Assembly: GCF_002162375.1 (NCBI RefSeq)
Contig: NZ_CP021425.1
Location: 4,667,001-4,731,000 of the forward strand
Length of the DNA stretch: 64,000 bases
Direction: 5' to 3'
Source: Oleiphilus messinensis
GTDB taxonomy: Bacteria; Pseudomonadota; Gammaproteobacteria; Pseudomonadales; Oleiphilaceae
Both the position numbers and the translations under genes were made by a program. Shown here in pieces: positions 8,551 to 16,859 of this stretch (positions are counted from its first letter, which is position 1; each line of letters begins with the position of its first letter). Under the pieces are notes generated by a model that did not search any database, was not told the origin of the DNA, and worked only from the letters and a program-made list of their open reading frames with translations.

Positions 8551-10677
8551 TTACATTGGCGCCGGTGCGCCCAATAAAAAACTATAAGCCCAACTCGATG
8601 CCTCCGGGGTAAAGGTCACGATTAGCAACGCGGTCCCCATCACCAGTACCGGCAGAATGTAACGGAAATTGCGTTGCCAGAAAGTACCGTGCAAACTTTC
8701 CCATTCTGTCGGCATTCCAACCACTTGCCGGGTCAACAAGTGGTTGAGTGCAACCGGTGGCGTCAGGTACCCCATTTCAAAGGCCAGAACGGTCATCACC
8801 CAGAAATGCAGCGGATTAATGCCATTTTCCAAGGCAATCGGGGCCAGTGTGGCGTTAACGAGCAAGACTGCACCATAGGGGTCCATAATCATGCCGATAA
8901 TCACCAGCATCCCCATCAGCAGGGCCAGCGTTAACCAAACCGAGCCTAGATCATGGGGGAACAGTTCCAGCAATCCGGAACGCTCTATTAATCCCCCCAT
9001 GCTGACAGACAACGCCATCAGCATAAGCAGCGCACCAATCAGAGCTGTGGAATCATCGGTGGCCCGCATGACGGCAGGGCCAAATCCGCGAGGCGCTGAT
9101 TCTTCCGCTTCGTGCTCAGGGTCATGCTCTTTCAACAGAAAACGTTCCATCGCCAGTATCATCAACATCACAATTGGCAAAATCGCGGGTGCGGAAAATT
9201 CATCCAGCCCCCGACCGAGCAGAAACTCCCATGCCATAATCACAACGACAAAACAGGCAATGTAGGGCAGCAGCGGGAGCAGCGCCTTTAACATACCCGG
9301 TATTGCGACTCGGGGTGATGCAACTTTTAATGTGGATTTGCCGCCCAGGAACAGCACATAGACGGTGTACAGGAACGCTGTCAACAATAAAACCCGTGCT
9401 CCTGCGGCAAACAGCTCATCAGTGGTCACACTGTTATTCAATGTCGCTACAATGACGACCAGCAAACAAGGTCGCAGCATGGTACCCATAGAGCCGGATA
9501 TGGCCGTTGTCGCCAATGCGAGTTGCTCTGAGGTCCCGGCACGCCGCAGTTCACGGTACAGCGTCATCCCCGCGGCAAGTATAAAGATACCGGACGCACC
9601 ACTGTAGGCCGTCGGCAATGCCGTCAAGAGCAATACCACAACCCCCAACCACTTCGGCGGTAATTCCCAGGGCCGGATCAGGGCAAATACTTTTTGCGGT
9701 AGATGGGTTCTTGCCAGCAGCATCCCCACCCAGACATACAAACCCAAGCTCAGAAACAGCGCCGAGAGCTCCGCCATCATATTCAGATAAACCGCAATAC
9801 CGTGGTAAAAACCATGCCAGGCAAATTGAGCTGCAGCAGTAAGACACATAAAGCTGTACAGCGGGATACTCAACAAAGACCGCCCCCAGCGTCCGCCTGC
9901 AGGCAAATCGGTTCGGGTCTGTCGTAACTGCCAGGCGGAAATCAGTGTCAGCGCACCAAACCCGGTCACCCACACATCATGCATAAACAGATGGGCCAGC
10001 GGCATACCCGCTTCAGCCTGGGCTAACTCCTGCTGTCGATAAAGCAACGCGGAAAAAGTCAAAATGCCGTTTGCCAGCAACTGTGTAACGGTTGCAACCA
10101 GATCATCACGCTGGGTTTCAACCGGTCTCAGTGCAATATGCTGGCGGCGCAACGTCGCTGCAGCGGCACAGAATAACAACATCAACCCCAGCAGGACTCG
10201 CCGATTACCCGTGACCAGAACCACGCCTTGAGATAATCCCGTCTCAAAGGTTGCAAAAGCACGAACAGCAGGTGTATCCAGTGATTGAATATGCTCCCAA
10301 TTCTGCCATTGCGCAGCACAGGCTGCCGCTTGCGCTTCTATGGACGAGGCTATTTCCGAGCGATCAATGGCACCACCAAACACATCTGCGAACGGGTCAT
10401 TAGCCATTTCCGCCTGGCGTTGTTTTACCGCTTTGTCGATTGCACTTTCAAGGTCTGGAGTGGCATTACAAGTCGGTGCCTGAACATGGTCAAGGACTCG
10501 CAAGTTAAAATACTCTGGCCAGGTTGCCCCACCAATTTCAAGCAATCGCGAGTGTAGCGTCTCACCCACTGACGCCATTAACGTCAGCAGGAGGATGGTT
10601 AGCATGGGTAGCCCGGATACCCAGCGACTGAGCCCCCTTCCCTGGGCAGCAACAAGGGCTTCAGTTCGAACTGTCAT
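8551..10677 (-). CDS. TRAP-type large permease with extended, possibly DctQ-like N-terminal part
   Basis: An inner-membrane permease of 708 residues, much longer than a usual DctM (about 430). The C-terminal two thirds carry DctM-type features: GASGIFILAAGMTLYRELRRAG, SGSMGTMLRPCLLVVIVA, and MGYLTPPVALNHLLTRQV near 650. The N-terminal 300 residues contain one membrane helix (about 22-42), a soluble periplasmic stretch with two to three cysteines, and four or more further helices. This part could replace the small DctQ subunit. It ends 3 bases from the solute-binding protein gene upstream, so the two form an operon. The substrate is unknown. Confidence 0.8.
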   Translation of the reverse strand: MTVRTEALVAAQGRGLSRWVSGLPMLTILLLTLMASVGETLHSRLLEIGGATWPEYFNLRVLDHVQAPTCNATPDLESAIDKAVKQRQAEMANDPFADVFGGAIDRSEIASSIEAQAAACAAQWQNWEHIQSLDTPAVRAFATFETGLSQGVVLVTGNRRVLLGLMLLFCAAAATLRRQHIALRPVETQRDDLVATVTQLLANGILTFSALLYRQQELAQAEAGMPLAHLFMHDVWVTGFGALTLISAWQLRQTRTDLPAGGRWGRSLLSIPLYSFMCLTAAAQFAWHGFYHGIAVYLNMMAELSALFLSLGLYVWVGMLLARTHLPQKVFALIRPWELPPKWLGVVVLLLTALPTAYSGASGIFILAAGMTLYRELRRAGTSEQLALATTAISGSMGTMLRPCLLVVIVATLNNSVTTDELFAAGARVLLLTAFLYTVYVLFLGGKSTLKVASPRVAIPGMLKALLPLLPYIACFVVVIMAWEFLLGRGLDEFSAPAILPIVMLMILAMERFLLKEHDPEHEAEESAPRGFGPAVMRATDDSTALIGALLMLMALSVSMGGLIERSGLLELFPHDLGSVWLTLALLMGMLVIIGMIMDPYGAVLLVNATLAPIALENGINPLHFWVMTVLAFEMGYLTPPVALNHLLTRQVVGMPTEWESLHGTFWQRNFRYILPVLVMGTALLIVTFTPEASSWAYSFLLGAPAPM

Positions 10678-10680
10678 AAT

Positions 10681-11799
10681 TTACTCAACCGGATTGGTGC
10701 ATTCTTCTCGGCTGCTATCGGTGCGACAGCGGATTTTACGCTGCAAGGTCAGCATTTCCCCGCTGTAATAGCCCTCATCTCGCAGTTGTAAACGGGCCTG
10801 TTGCATCATTTTTTCATACTCAACCCGGTCTGGATCGGGAATACTGATCCACCATTTTTCGGGTACCCGCTTCTCTTCCACCTCAACGCGGCTGATAATT
10901 TGATCAAACCCTTCAAAAAATGCTTCCCGAACAAATTGCGCGAGCTCGTTGGGCACGATCTCCGTTCGGCCAATCAGTTGCATGGTAATGTGGGTCAAGG
11001 GAAGATCGATAATCCCGCCATCGGGCGACAGCCCTTTGTACAGTTCCAATACTTCATAACCCGCCAAGGGTGCAGCGAGCACATCCACAACACCAGTGTT
11101 AAACATGTTTGGCGCATTCACGATATCGGCAACCACCGGCGTGGCCCCTACCCCTGCGATCATGCGCGCTTGTGTTGGATCATAATCCAGCACCACAACT
11201 CGTTTACCCGAGGCTTTTGCCAGGGTATTAATACTGCGGTCATTGACAAACACATGGGCCGCGCCACCCGGTGCAATGCCCATCACCACATACTCACCAC
11301 TGACCATACGCTCTGCACTGCGTGGATCTGCCATTAATTGCAGCGCCAGACGCATTTGATTTCGCTCCGGGAAGCCACCAATGGAATCCAGTGTCCCGGT
11401 GTATTTGTTGAACAGCCGTGCGCGCAAGCCACTCATTAATGCTGCATCACAGGTACCGGATTTTAACTCTTCCACCATGATCGACTCACTGGTGTAAGCC
11501 ACCATTTCAACATTGATTCCGTACTTCATGATCTTGGTGCGCTGCTGCTGGGCGGCCGCGAAAATAGGGCCGGATCGGCCAAAAATATCCCAGATACAGA
11601 TACGATAAACCCGGTCGGCATCGGGCTTCAGACCCGTGAACGCCTGCATGGCCGCAATGCGCTCCTGAATCGGCAAGGACTGGTCATAAATGCGATCTCG
11701 CAAAGTGGCATCAGCCGCAAAAACCAAAACAGGGAACAACATTATTGCCGCGAGCATTGCCTGGAAGCCGCTCACTCTCTTTGAGGATCGATTCGTCAT
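10681..11799 (-). CDS. Periplasmic solute-binding protein of the TRAP system
   Basis: A secreted binding protein of 372 residues with a signal peptide (about 1-29, ending VLVFAADA). It matches what I recall as the DUF6091 'putative solute-binding protein' family rather than classical DctP. Six cysteines are visible (YRICIWD, SGTCDAA, and a C-terminal pair of CX8-10C type), which suggests disulfides. It is the first gene of the two-gene operon with the fused TRAP permease, and the 250-base region upstream would hold the promoter. The ligand cannot be read from sequence. Confidence 0.75.
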   Translation of the reverse strand: MTNRSSKRVSGFQAMLAAIMLFPVLVFAADATLRDRIYDQSLPIQERIAAMQAFTGLKPDADRVYRICIWDIFGRSGPIFAAAQQQRTKIMKYGINVEMVAYTSESIMVEELKSGTCDAALMSGLRARLFNKYTGTLDSIGGFPERNQMRLALQLMADPRSAERMVSGEYVVMGIAPGGAAHVFVNDRSINTLAKASGKRVVVLDYDPTQARMIAGVGATPVVADIVNAPNMFNTGVVDVLAAPLAGYEVLELYKGLSPDGGIIDLPLTHITMQLIGRTEIVPNELAQFVREAFFEGFDQIISRVEVEEKRVPEKWWISIPDPDRVEYEKMMQQARLQLRDEGYYSGEMLTLQRKIRCRTDSSREECTNPVE

Positions 11800-11994
11800 G
11801 AAATTTATTCCTGGTCATCTGGTAACATTTTTTCTAAGAATACTTATCGGTACACCCTGAAAACCGAGGCGCAGACTTTGGCACCGGCGTACACAATAAT
11901 TTCAGGCTACGCGGGATCATAACAGGGGTTATTGGTCAGATTGACAGGATACAGCCGCATTTCGGCAAAAATTTCATTTTTCAAGACTCGGTCA

Positions 11995-12010
11995 CAGTCC
12001 AGACGGACTG
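11995..12010. other. Small hairpin between mpl and the TRAP operon
   Basis: CAGTCC-AGAC-GGACTG is a perfect 6-bp stem about 40 bases past the end of mpl. No adjacent T-run follows on the minus strand, so terminator function is uncertain. Confidence 0.3.
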
Positions 12011-12049
12011 CAACCACAGATAAAGACAATACGACACAGCCGGAGACGA

Positions 12050-13459
12050 TCAGGCCCACTTTGAAATTTGCTGGCTTAGTTTTTCATGGATTCCGCCGAA
12101 CCCGCCATTGCTCATCACAACAACATGCACTTCTTTTTCCGGATCTTGCTCGCGAAACATTCGAACGGCGTTTTCGGTGAGCGCCAACAGCTCGTCAATA
12201 TTTTGTCCCAGTTCATGCTGACCGGACTCAACCTGAGCTACCGACTTTTCCAGCCAGCCCAATCCACCCAGATTTGCCCAAATAACATGATCAGCCTGTT
12301 CGGCAGAAGGCAATAGAGAGGTTTGATGAACCCCCATTTTCATGGTGTTGGAGCGGGGTTCAATCAAGGCAACGATTCGGCTCTCCCCCACGCGCTTGCG
12401 CAAACCGTCCAGCGTGGTCTTTATCGCGGTTGGGTGATGGGCAAAATCATCATAAAGAAACAAACCGCCGGCTTGAGACAATAGCTCCATACGCCGTTTT
12501 ACCCCGCCGAAAGCACACAATGCCTGCGCCGCAACTTCAGGCATAATCCCGACGTGACACGCTGCCATCATCGCCGCGATACCATTGCTGACATTATGCA
12601 AACCGGTCATTCCCCAGCGCACTTCCACTTCATGAGTCTTCGCCATGCAGTCTCCAGTACTGACGAGGAAATGGCTGCCATCCGGTTGCAGCAATTGAGC
12701 GTTCCAGTCCCCGCTTTCGCTTTCTGATTCCACAACAAAGGGTTGTTGCTCCGCCCAGCAACCTTTATCCAGAACAGCTTGAATATGCGCATCATGGGCG
12801 GGATAAATCACCTGGCCGATCCCGGGAACAGTCCGGACACAATGATGAAACTGGGTTTGAATCGCGTCCAGATCCGGGAAAATATCAGCATGATCAAACT
12901 CAACATTATTAATGATCAGCGTTCGTGGCCGATAATGGACAAACTTTGAGCGTTTGTCGAAAAATGCACTGTCGTACTCGTCCGCTTCGACCACAAAGAA
13001 CGATGATTCCCCCAGTCGAGCCGAGGCTGAAAAGTTTTGCGGTACACCGCCAATCAAAAATCCGGGTGCCATGCCGGCATAGTCCAGAATCCAGGCCAAC
13101 ATGGTGCTGGTGGTTGTTTTACCGTGGGTTCCGGCGACTGCAAGGGTCCAGCGCTCACGAAGAACGTAACGGGCTAGCCATTCCGGGCCCGAAACATAAT
13201 CCAGCCCCTGATTCAACACATATTCTACTGCAGGATTGCCCCGGGACATGGCGTTGCCAATGACGACCATATCCGGGTGTGGCTGCAAGTGCTTGGGATC
13301 ATAGCCTTGCATAAGTTTGATTCCCTGGCTCTCGAGCTGAGTACTCATGGGTGGATAGACGCCCTGATCAGACCCGGTTACTTCGAATCCCATTTGTTTA
13401 GCCAACACGGCCAGGCTACCCATAAAGGTGCCGCAAATCCCCAGAATGTGTATATGCAT
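12050..13459 (-). CDS. mpl: Mpl, UDP-MurNAc:tripeptide ligase of murein recycling
   Basis: Mpl joins the recycled tripeptide L-Ala-gamma-D-Glu-meso-DAP to UDP-N-acetylmuramate in the cytoplasm, returning it to peptidoglycan synthesis. The 469 residues fit the family (about 450-460). Visible motifs are the N-terminal nucleotide fold (HIHILGICGTFMGSLAVLA), the Mur-ligase P-loop AGTHGKTTTSTML (about 110-122), NVEFDHADIF near 190 and the YDDFAHHPTAIKTTLDGL segment near 345. It is divergent from the phosphofructokinase gene, with about 105 bases between the start codons. Confidence 0.95.
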   Translation of the reverse strand: MHIHILGICGTFMGSLAVLAKQMGFEVTGSDQGVYPPMSTQLESQGIKLMQGYDPKHLQPHPDMVVIGNAMSRGNPAVEYVLNQGLDYVSGPEWLARYVLRERWTLAVAGTHGKTTTSTMLAWILDYAGMAPGFLIGGVPQNFSASARLGESSFFVVEADEYDSAFFDKRSKFVHYRPRTLIINNVEFDHADIFPDLDAIQTQFHHCVRTVPGIGQVIYPAHDAHIQAVLDKGCWAEQQPFVVESESESGDWNAQLLQPDGSHFLVSTGDCMAKTHEVEVRWGMTGLHNVSNGIAAMMAACHVGIMPEVAAQALCAFGGVKRRMELLSQAGGLFLYDDFAHHPTAIKTTLDGLRKRVGESRIVALIEPRSNTMKMGVHQTSLLPSAEQADHVIWANLGGLGWLEKSVAQVESGQHELGQNIDELLALTENAVRMFREQDPEKEVHVVVMSNGGFGGIHEKLSQQISKWA

Positions 13460-13564
13460 TATTGACTCTTTCGTACTATGTTGGTTTGGGTGTGTACTGT
13501 TTTTCGACTCGAATTCGCGTATTATGCGCGGCTATTTTTAGTGAACAAGAGGCAAGTTGTGACG

Positions 13565-14827
13565 ATGGCAATCAAAAATGCATTCTATGCTCAGTCCGGC
13601 GGTGTTACCGCAGTGATCAATGCAACAGCCTGCGGCCTGATCGAGACCGCCAGAGCTAACGCTGATCGAATCGGAAAAGTATATGCAGGCCATAATGGCA
13701 TTATTGGCGCGCTACGGGAAGAGCTGATTGATACCAGCCTGGAATCCGATGCGACCATAAGTGCTCTGAAGCACACTCCCGGCGGGGCGTTTGGCTCTTG
13801 TCGCTATAAACTGAAGAACATGACTGAAAACAAGCGTGAATACGAGCGATTGATCGAGGTGTTTCAGGCACACGATATCGGTTATTTTTTCTACAACGGT
13901 GGTGGCGACTCACAGGATACCGCATACAAAGTCTCCCAACTGAGTGAAAAAATGGGCTATCCCATCACCTGTATTGGTGTGCCCAAAACGGTTGATAACG
14001 ACCTGCCATTCACAGACAACTGCCCTGGCTTTGGCTCCGTTGCCAAATATGTTGCGGTGTCGATTCGTGAAGCCGGGCTGGACATCGCCTCAATGTGCGC
14101 GTCATCAACCAAGGTGTTTGTCCTGGAAGTCATGGGCCGACATGCAGGCTGGATCGCGGCAGCCGGAGGACTGGCAGCCGAACAGGAAGGCCAGCCGCCA
14201 CACGTGATCATTTTCCCTGAAATCCACTTTGACCGTACCCGCTTTCTAAAGAAAGTAGACGAGAGTGTCAAAAAATATGGCTTCTGCTGTATTGTTGCAT
14301 CCGAGGGCGCACAGTATGAAGATGGCCGCTTCCTCGCCGATGCCGGCACCACAGATGTGTTTGGTCACACACAATTAGGCGGTGTCGCGCCCATGCTGGC
14401 CAATATGATCAAAGAGGCCCTGGGCTATAAATATCACTGGGCGACCTCCGATTACTTGCAACGCTCTGCCCGTCACGTTGCCTCTGCCACCGACGTTGAT
14501 CACGCTTATGCCGTCGGGAAATCCGCCGTTGAATTCGCTCTGGCCGGTAAAAATGCAGTGATGCCTATCATTGTCCGGAATCCTGGTGAAACCTACAGCT
14601 GGAGCATTGGCGAAGCGCCACTGAGTCAGGTGGCAAACCAGGAGAAGAAAATGCCAATCCATTACATCTCGGATGATGGCTTCGGCATTACGGATGAGTG
14701 TCGGGAATACCTCATGCCGTTGACACTCGGAGAAAACTACCCGCCCTACAAAAATGGCTTGCCGGATTACGTGCAATTGCAAAACCAGATGGTCGCGAAA
14801 AAACTCGATACTGATTTTGAGCTTTAA
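13565..14827 (+). CDS. pfp: Pyrophosphate-dependent 6-phosphofructokinase
   Basis: It phosphorylates fructose-6-phosphate reversibly in glycolysis and gluconeogenesis. From the ATG at 13565 the protein has 420 residues. The open frame extends 29 codons upstream, but MAIKNAFYAQSGG is the family's natural N-terminus. The donor-specificity residues are informative: GGGDS (112-116) has Asp at the position that is Gly in ATP enzymes, and PKTVDND (140-146) has the Lys typical of PPi enzymes. Both point to pyrophosphate as phosphoryl donor. A strong terminator follows, so it is monocistronic. Confidence 0.93.
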   Translation: MAIKNAFYAQSGGVTAVINATACGLIETARANADRIGKVYAGHNGIIGALREELIDTSLESDATISALKHTPGGAFGSCRYKLKNMTENKREYERLIEVFQAHDIGYFFYNGGGDSQDTAYKVSQLSEKMGYPITCIGVPKTVDNDLPFTDNCPGFGSVAKYVAVSIREAGLDIASMCASSTKVFVLEVMGRHAGWIAAAGGLAAEQEGQPPHVIIFPEIHFDRTRFLKKVDESVKKYGFCCIVASEGAQYEDGRFLADAGTTDVFGHTQLGGVAPMLANMIKEALGYKYHWATSDYLQRSARHVASATDVDHAYAVGKSAVEFALAGKNAVMPIIVRNPGETYSWSIGEAPLSQVANQEKKMPIHYISDDGFGITDECREYLMPLTLGENYPPYKNGLPDYVQLQNQMVAKKLDTDFEL

Positions 14828-14858
14828 GTCCCATCGGGCTCGACTGTGCTGATATAAG

Positions 14859-14884
14859 CCGGATCACTCCAGATCCGGTTTTTT
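14859..14884 (+). terminator. Intrinsic terminator of pfp
   Basis: CCGGATC and GATCCGG form a 7-bp stem around a short loop, followed at once by TTTTTT. This lies 31 bases after the pfp stop codon and is a textbook rho-independent terminator. Confidence 0.9.
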
Positions 14885-14891
14885 CATCTCC

Positions 14892-14918
14892 ATTCATTCA
14901 GGATTCATTCAGTTTGAC
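14892..14918 (+). promoter_or_regulatory. 11-bp-period direct repeat abutting a -35-like TTGACT
   Basis: ATTCATTCAG occurs at 14892-14901 and again at 14903-14912, one helical turn apart. TTGACT at 14913-14918 follows immediately. Tandem half-sites with 11-bp spacing next to a -35 box are the usual architecture of OmpR/PhoB-type response-regulator sites. The PhoP-like regulator encoded at 16170 is the obvious candidate, which is an inference. No clear -10 hexamer is visible. Confidence 0.5.
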
Positions 14919-14964
14919 TTTTGTATGCTGTAACCATAGCAAAACAGAACAAGAGGCTTACGAC

Positions 14965-15597
14965 ATGGACAATCTGAAAACAATTTCGACTCATACCGAC
15001 GAAACAACCAACACGTTACCCGTCATGCGGGCCGAAGCTAAAAGACCCCATAAATACGGTCCTAAGCTGGCCACGACCTTACTGGCGTTCACTTTGGTTA
15101 CTGCGCCAAGTGCCTGGGCTGGCCATAAAGATCGACATATCACGTACGCCAAAGTGACCAACGTGAAACCAGTGACAGAGACCATCGTAACGCGAGTACC
15201 TCACGAAGAATGCTGGACCGAGCGGGTGCGCTACGAGGAACCCGCACGCGATAACCGCTCCTATACCGGCACCATTTTAGGCGGAATTATCGGTGGTGCG
15301 GTGGGTCACGCAGTCGGCCATAAAAAACGCAACAAGCAAGTGGGTACTGCCGTGGGTGCGGTACTGGGTGCATCAATCGGTCATGATTTATCCAACCGCC
15401 ACTACACAAATAATCGGTCTACCACGCACTATCGTGACGAACAGCGTTGTGAGACCTACTATGAGAAAGAATATACTGAAAGCGTAGTGGGTTATGATGT
15501 ATGGTACCGCTATCACGGCGAAGTGTATCAAACCCGGATGGCGGAGCATCCCGGAAAACGTATCCCGGTGAGAGTTTCTGTGAGCCCTGTTCGTTGA
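14965..15597 (+). CDS. Glycine-zipper 2TM domain envelope protein
   Basis: A probable envelope protein of 210 residues. The start at 14965 is chosen because AAGAGG lies 8 bases upstream; the open frame could begin 17 codons earlier. A hydrophobic signal segment (TTLLAFTLVTAPSAWAG) ends near residue 54, after an unusually long polar N-terminus. A glycine zipper (GGIIGGAVGHAVGHKKRNK and GTAVGAVLGASIGHDL, about 100-140) follows, of the Rick_17kDa_Anti type. The C-terminal part is rich in Tyr and charged residues and contains two cysteines. It precedes a PepSY gene and a PhoP/PhoQ-like pair, and may be part of an envelope-stress regulon. Confidence 0.75.
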   Translation: MDNLKTISTHTDETTNTLPVMRAEAKRPHKYGPKLATTLLAFTLVTAPSAWAGHKDRHITYAKVTNVKPVTETIVTRVPHEECWTERVRYEEPARDNRSYTGTILGGIIGGAVGHAVGHKKRNKQVGTAVGAVLGASIGHDLSNRHYTNNRSTTHYRDEQRCETYYEKEYTESVVGYDVWYRYHGEVYQTRMAEHPGKRIPVRVSVSPVR

Positions 15598-15660
15598 TCG
15601 ATTCCGATTGCGAGCAGCAATCACCGGAAGAAAAAGAATCAAGACGACGAGAGTGACTAT

Positions 15661-15714
15661 GAGGCATCACCTTATTGAGAGGCATCACCTTACTCAGAGG
15701 CATCACCTTATTGA
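15661..15714 (+). repeat. 18-bp tandem repeat, three copies
   Basis: Three 18-bp units beginning GAGGCATCACCTTA run head to tail at 15661-15678, 15679-15696 and 15697-15714, the middle one with three changes. They lie in frame upstream of the PepSY gene's likely start and would encode RHHL(I/T)(E/Q) repeats if translation began at 15659. Confidence 0.85.
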
Positions 15715-15748
15715 GAGCCAACAACTGAGTCAGCCACGACAAAAGACA

Positions 15749-16084
15749 ATGTCAGCCCCCCTGCACGGGGTGCACATCAGGCCACATCTGTATACTCTCC
15801 TGATCTTTGTACTCTTTGGCGGTATTGGTGTAAACATCGCTCATAGTGCCCCCCGCAGTCCCGAAACCATTCAGTTTCTCGCTCAGGCAGACCAGGTATC
15901 CGAGCGCGAAGCGGCCGATATCGCCAAGGACAACGCGGAAGACAAAATCCTCTTAATCGAGCGAGTTGATCTCGACGGCGTGCCCGGCTACCGGGTTAAA
16001 ATCCTGAAACGCAATGGCCGCGTCAAGTCCGTGTTCGTCAATGCACAGAATGGCCGAAGAATGTCTTTGGGTAAACGACGTTAA
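15749..16084 (+). CDS. Secreted PepSY-domain protein
   Basis: A small periplasmic protein of 111 residues from the ATG at 15749. That start gives a normal signal peptide (about 13 polar residues, the hydrophobic run LYTLLIFVLFGGIGVNI, then AHSA). An upstream ATG at 15659 would add 30 residues made largely of RHHL repeats. The mature part is one PepSY unit (DQVSEREAADIAKDNAEDKILL, then VPGYRVKILKRNGRVKSVFVNAQNG). Such proteins often lie next to PhoP/PhoQ-like or CarRS-like two-component systems and may modulate the sensor or proteases. Here the response-regulator gene starts 85 bases downstream. Confidence 0.75.
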   Translation: MSAPLHGVHIRPHLYTLLIFVLFGGIGVNIAHSAPRSPETIQFLAQADQVSEREAADIAKDNAEDKILLIERVDLDGVPGYRVKILKRNGRVKSVFVNAQNGRRMSLGKRR

Positions 16085-16169
16085 CGCGCAAGGCATAGGC
16101 ATCTGATAACTGCGTTAAAAATCAGCGCAAAAAAACAGCTGAGAAAAAATTGGATGAGTATCGACTGAA

Positions 16170-16856
16170 ATGAAAGTGCTAATAATCGAAGATGACGCCG
16201 TGTTACGCCAGCAATTGGAAGAGATTCTGGTCAAGCAGCAATATGCCGTCGACAGCGCCGCCGATGGTGAACAAGGTCTCTACTATGGCCAGGAATACGA
16301 CTATGACTTGGCGATTATCGATATAGGCCTCCCGAAGATGACAGGCATTGAAGTCATCCAGAAACTGCGATCAGAGCAAAAGCGATACCCCATTCTGATT
16401 TTGACCGCCCGCGGCGACTGGACAGACAAAGTGGATGGTCTGGAGGCCGGTGCTGATGATTACCTTGTCAAGCCGTTTCATGTAGAAGAAATGCTGGCCC
16501 GTGCTCGCGCGTTAATCCGCCGTTACTCCGGTGCGAGCCAACCACAATTGGAGTTTGGCCCGCTGCAGCTTAATCTGACCGAAAAGTCAGTGATGCTTGA
16601 AGGGAAAGCCGTTGAGTTAACGGCTTATGAATACAACACCCTGGAGTATCTGGCGTTAAATCGCTCTAAAGTTATTTCCAAAACGGAACTCACCGAACAC
16701 CTTTATGCCCAGGATTATGACCGGGACAGCAATGTGATCGAAGTGTTTGTAGGCCGATTGCGTAAAAAACTGAGTACACCGGAATACAACTGTCCGATTG
16801 TAACGATTCGGGGTCAGGGGTATCGGTTTTCACCACCCGCTGAAGAATCGGTCTGA
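16170..16856 (+). CDS. OmpR/PhoP-type response regulator
   Basis: A 228-residue DNA-binding response regulator. The receiver domain (1-115) has acidic residues ED at 7-9, phospho-acceptor Asp51 (AIIDIGLP) and Lys near 101 (YLVKPFHVEEML). A winged-helix OmpR-type domain fills 130-225 (ELTAYEYNTLEYLALNRSKVISKTELTEHLY, then GRLRKKL). It is followed after 3 bases by its sensor kinase. It probably controls the upstream glycine-zipper/PepSY genes, where 11-bp-spaced direct repeats are seen. It resembles PhoP, PmrA and CarR, and I cannot tell which. Confidence 0.92.
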   Translation: MKVLIIEDDAVLRQQLEEILVKQQYAVDSAADGEQGLYYGQEYDYDLAIIDIGLPKMTGIEVIQKLRSEQKRYPILILTARGDWTDKVDGLEAGADDYLVKPFHVEEMLARARALIRRYSGASQPQLEFGPLQLNLTEKSVMLEGKAVELTAYEYNTLEYLALNRSKVISKTELTEHLYAQDYDRDSNVIEVFVGRLRKKLSTPEYNCPIVTIRGQGYRFSPPAEESV

Positions 16857-16859
16857 TCC

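Noticed and set aside
8891-9265. Ser/Ala-rich plus-strand frame opposite the TRAP permease
   Set aside because: It is antisense to conserved membrane helices of the permease, with no start context or recognisable domain.
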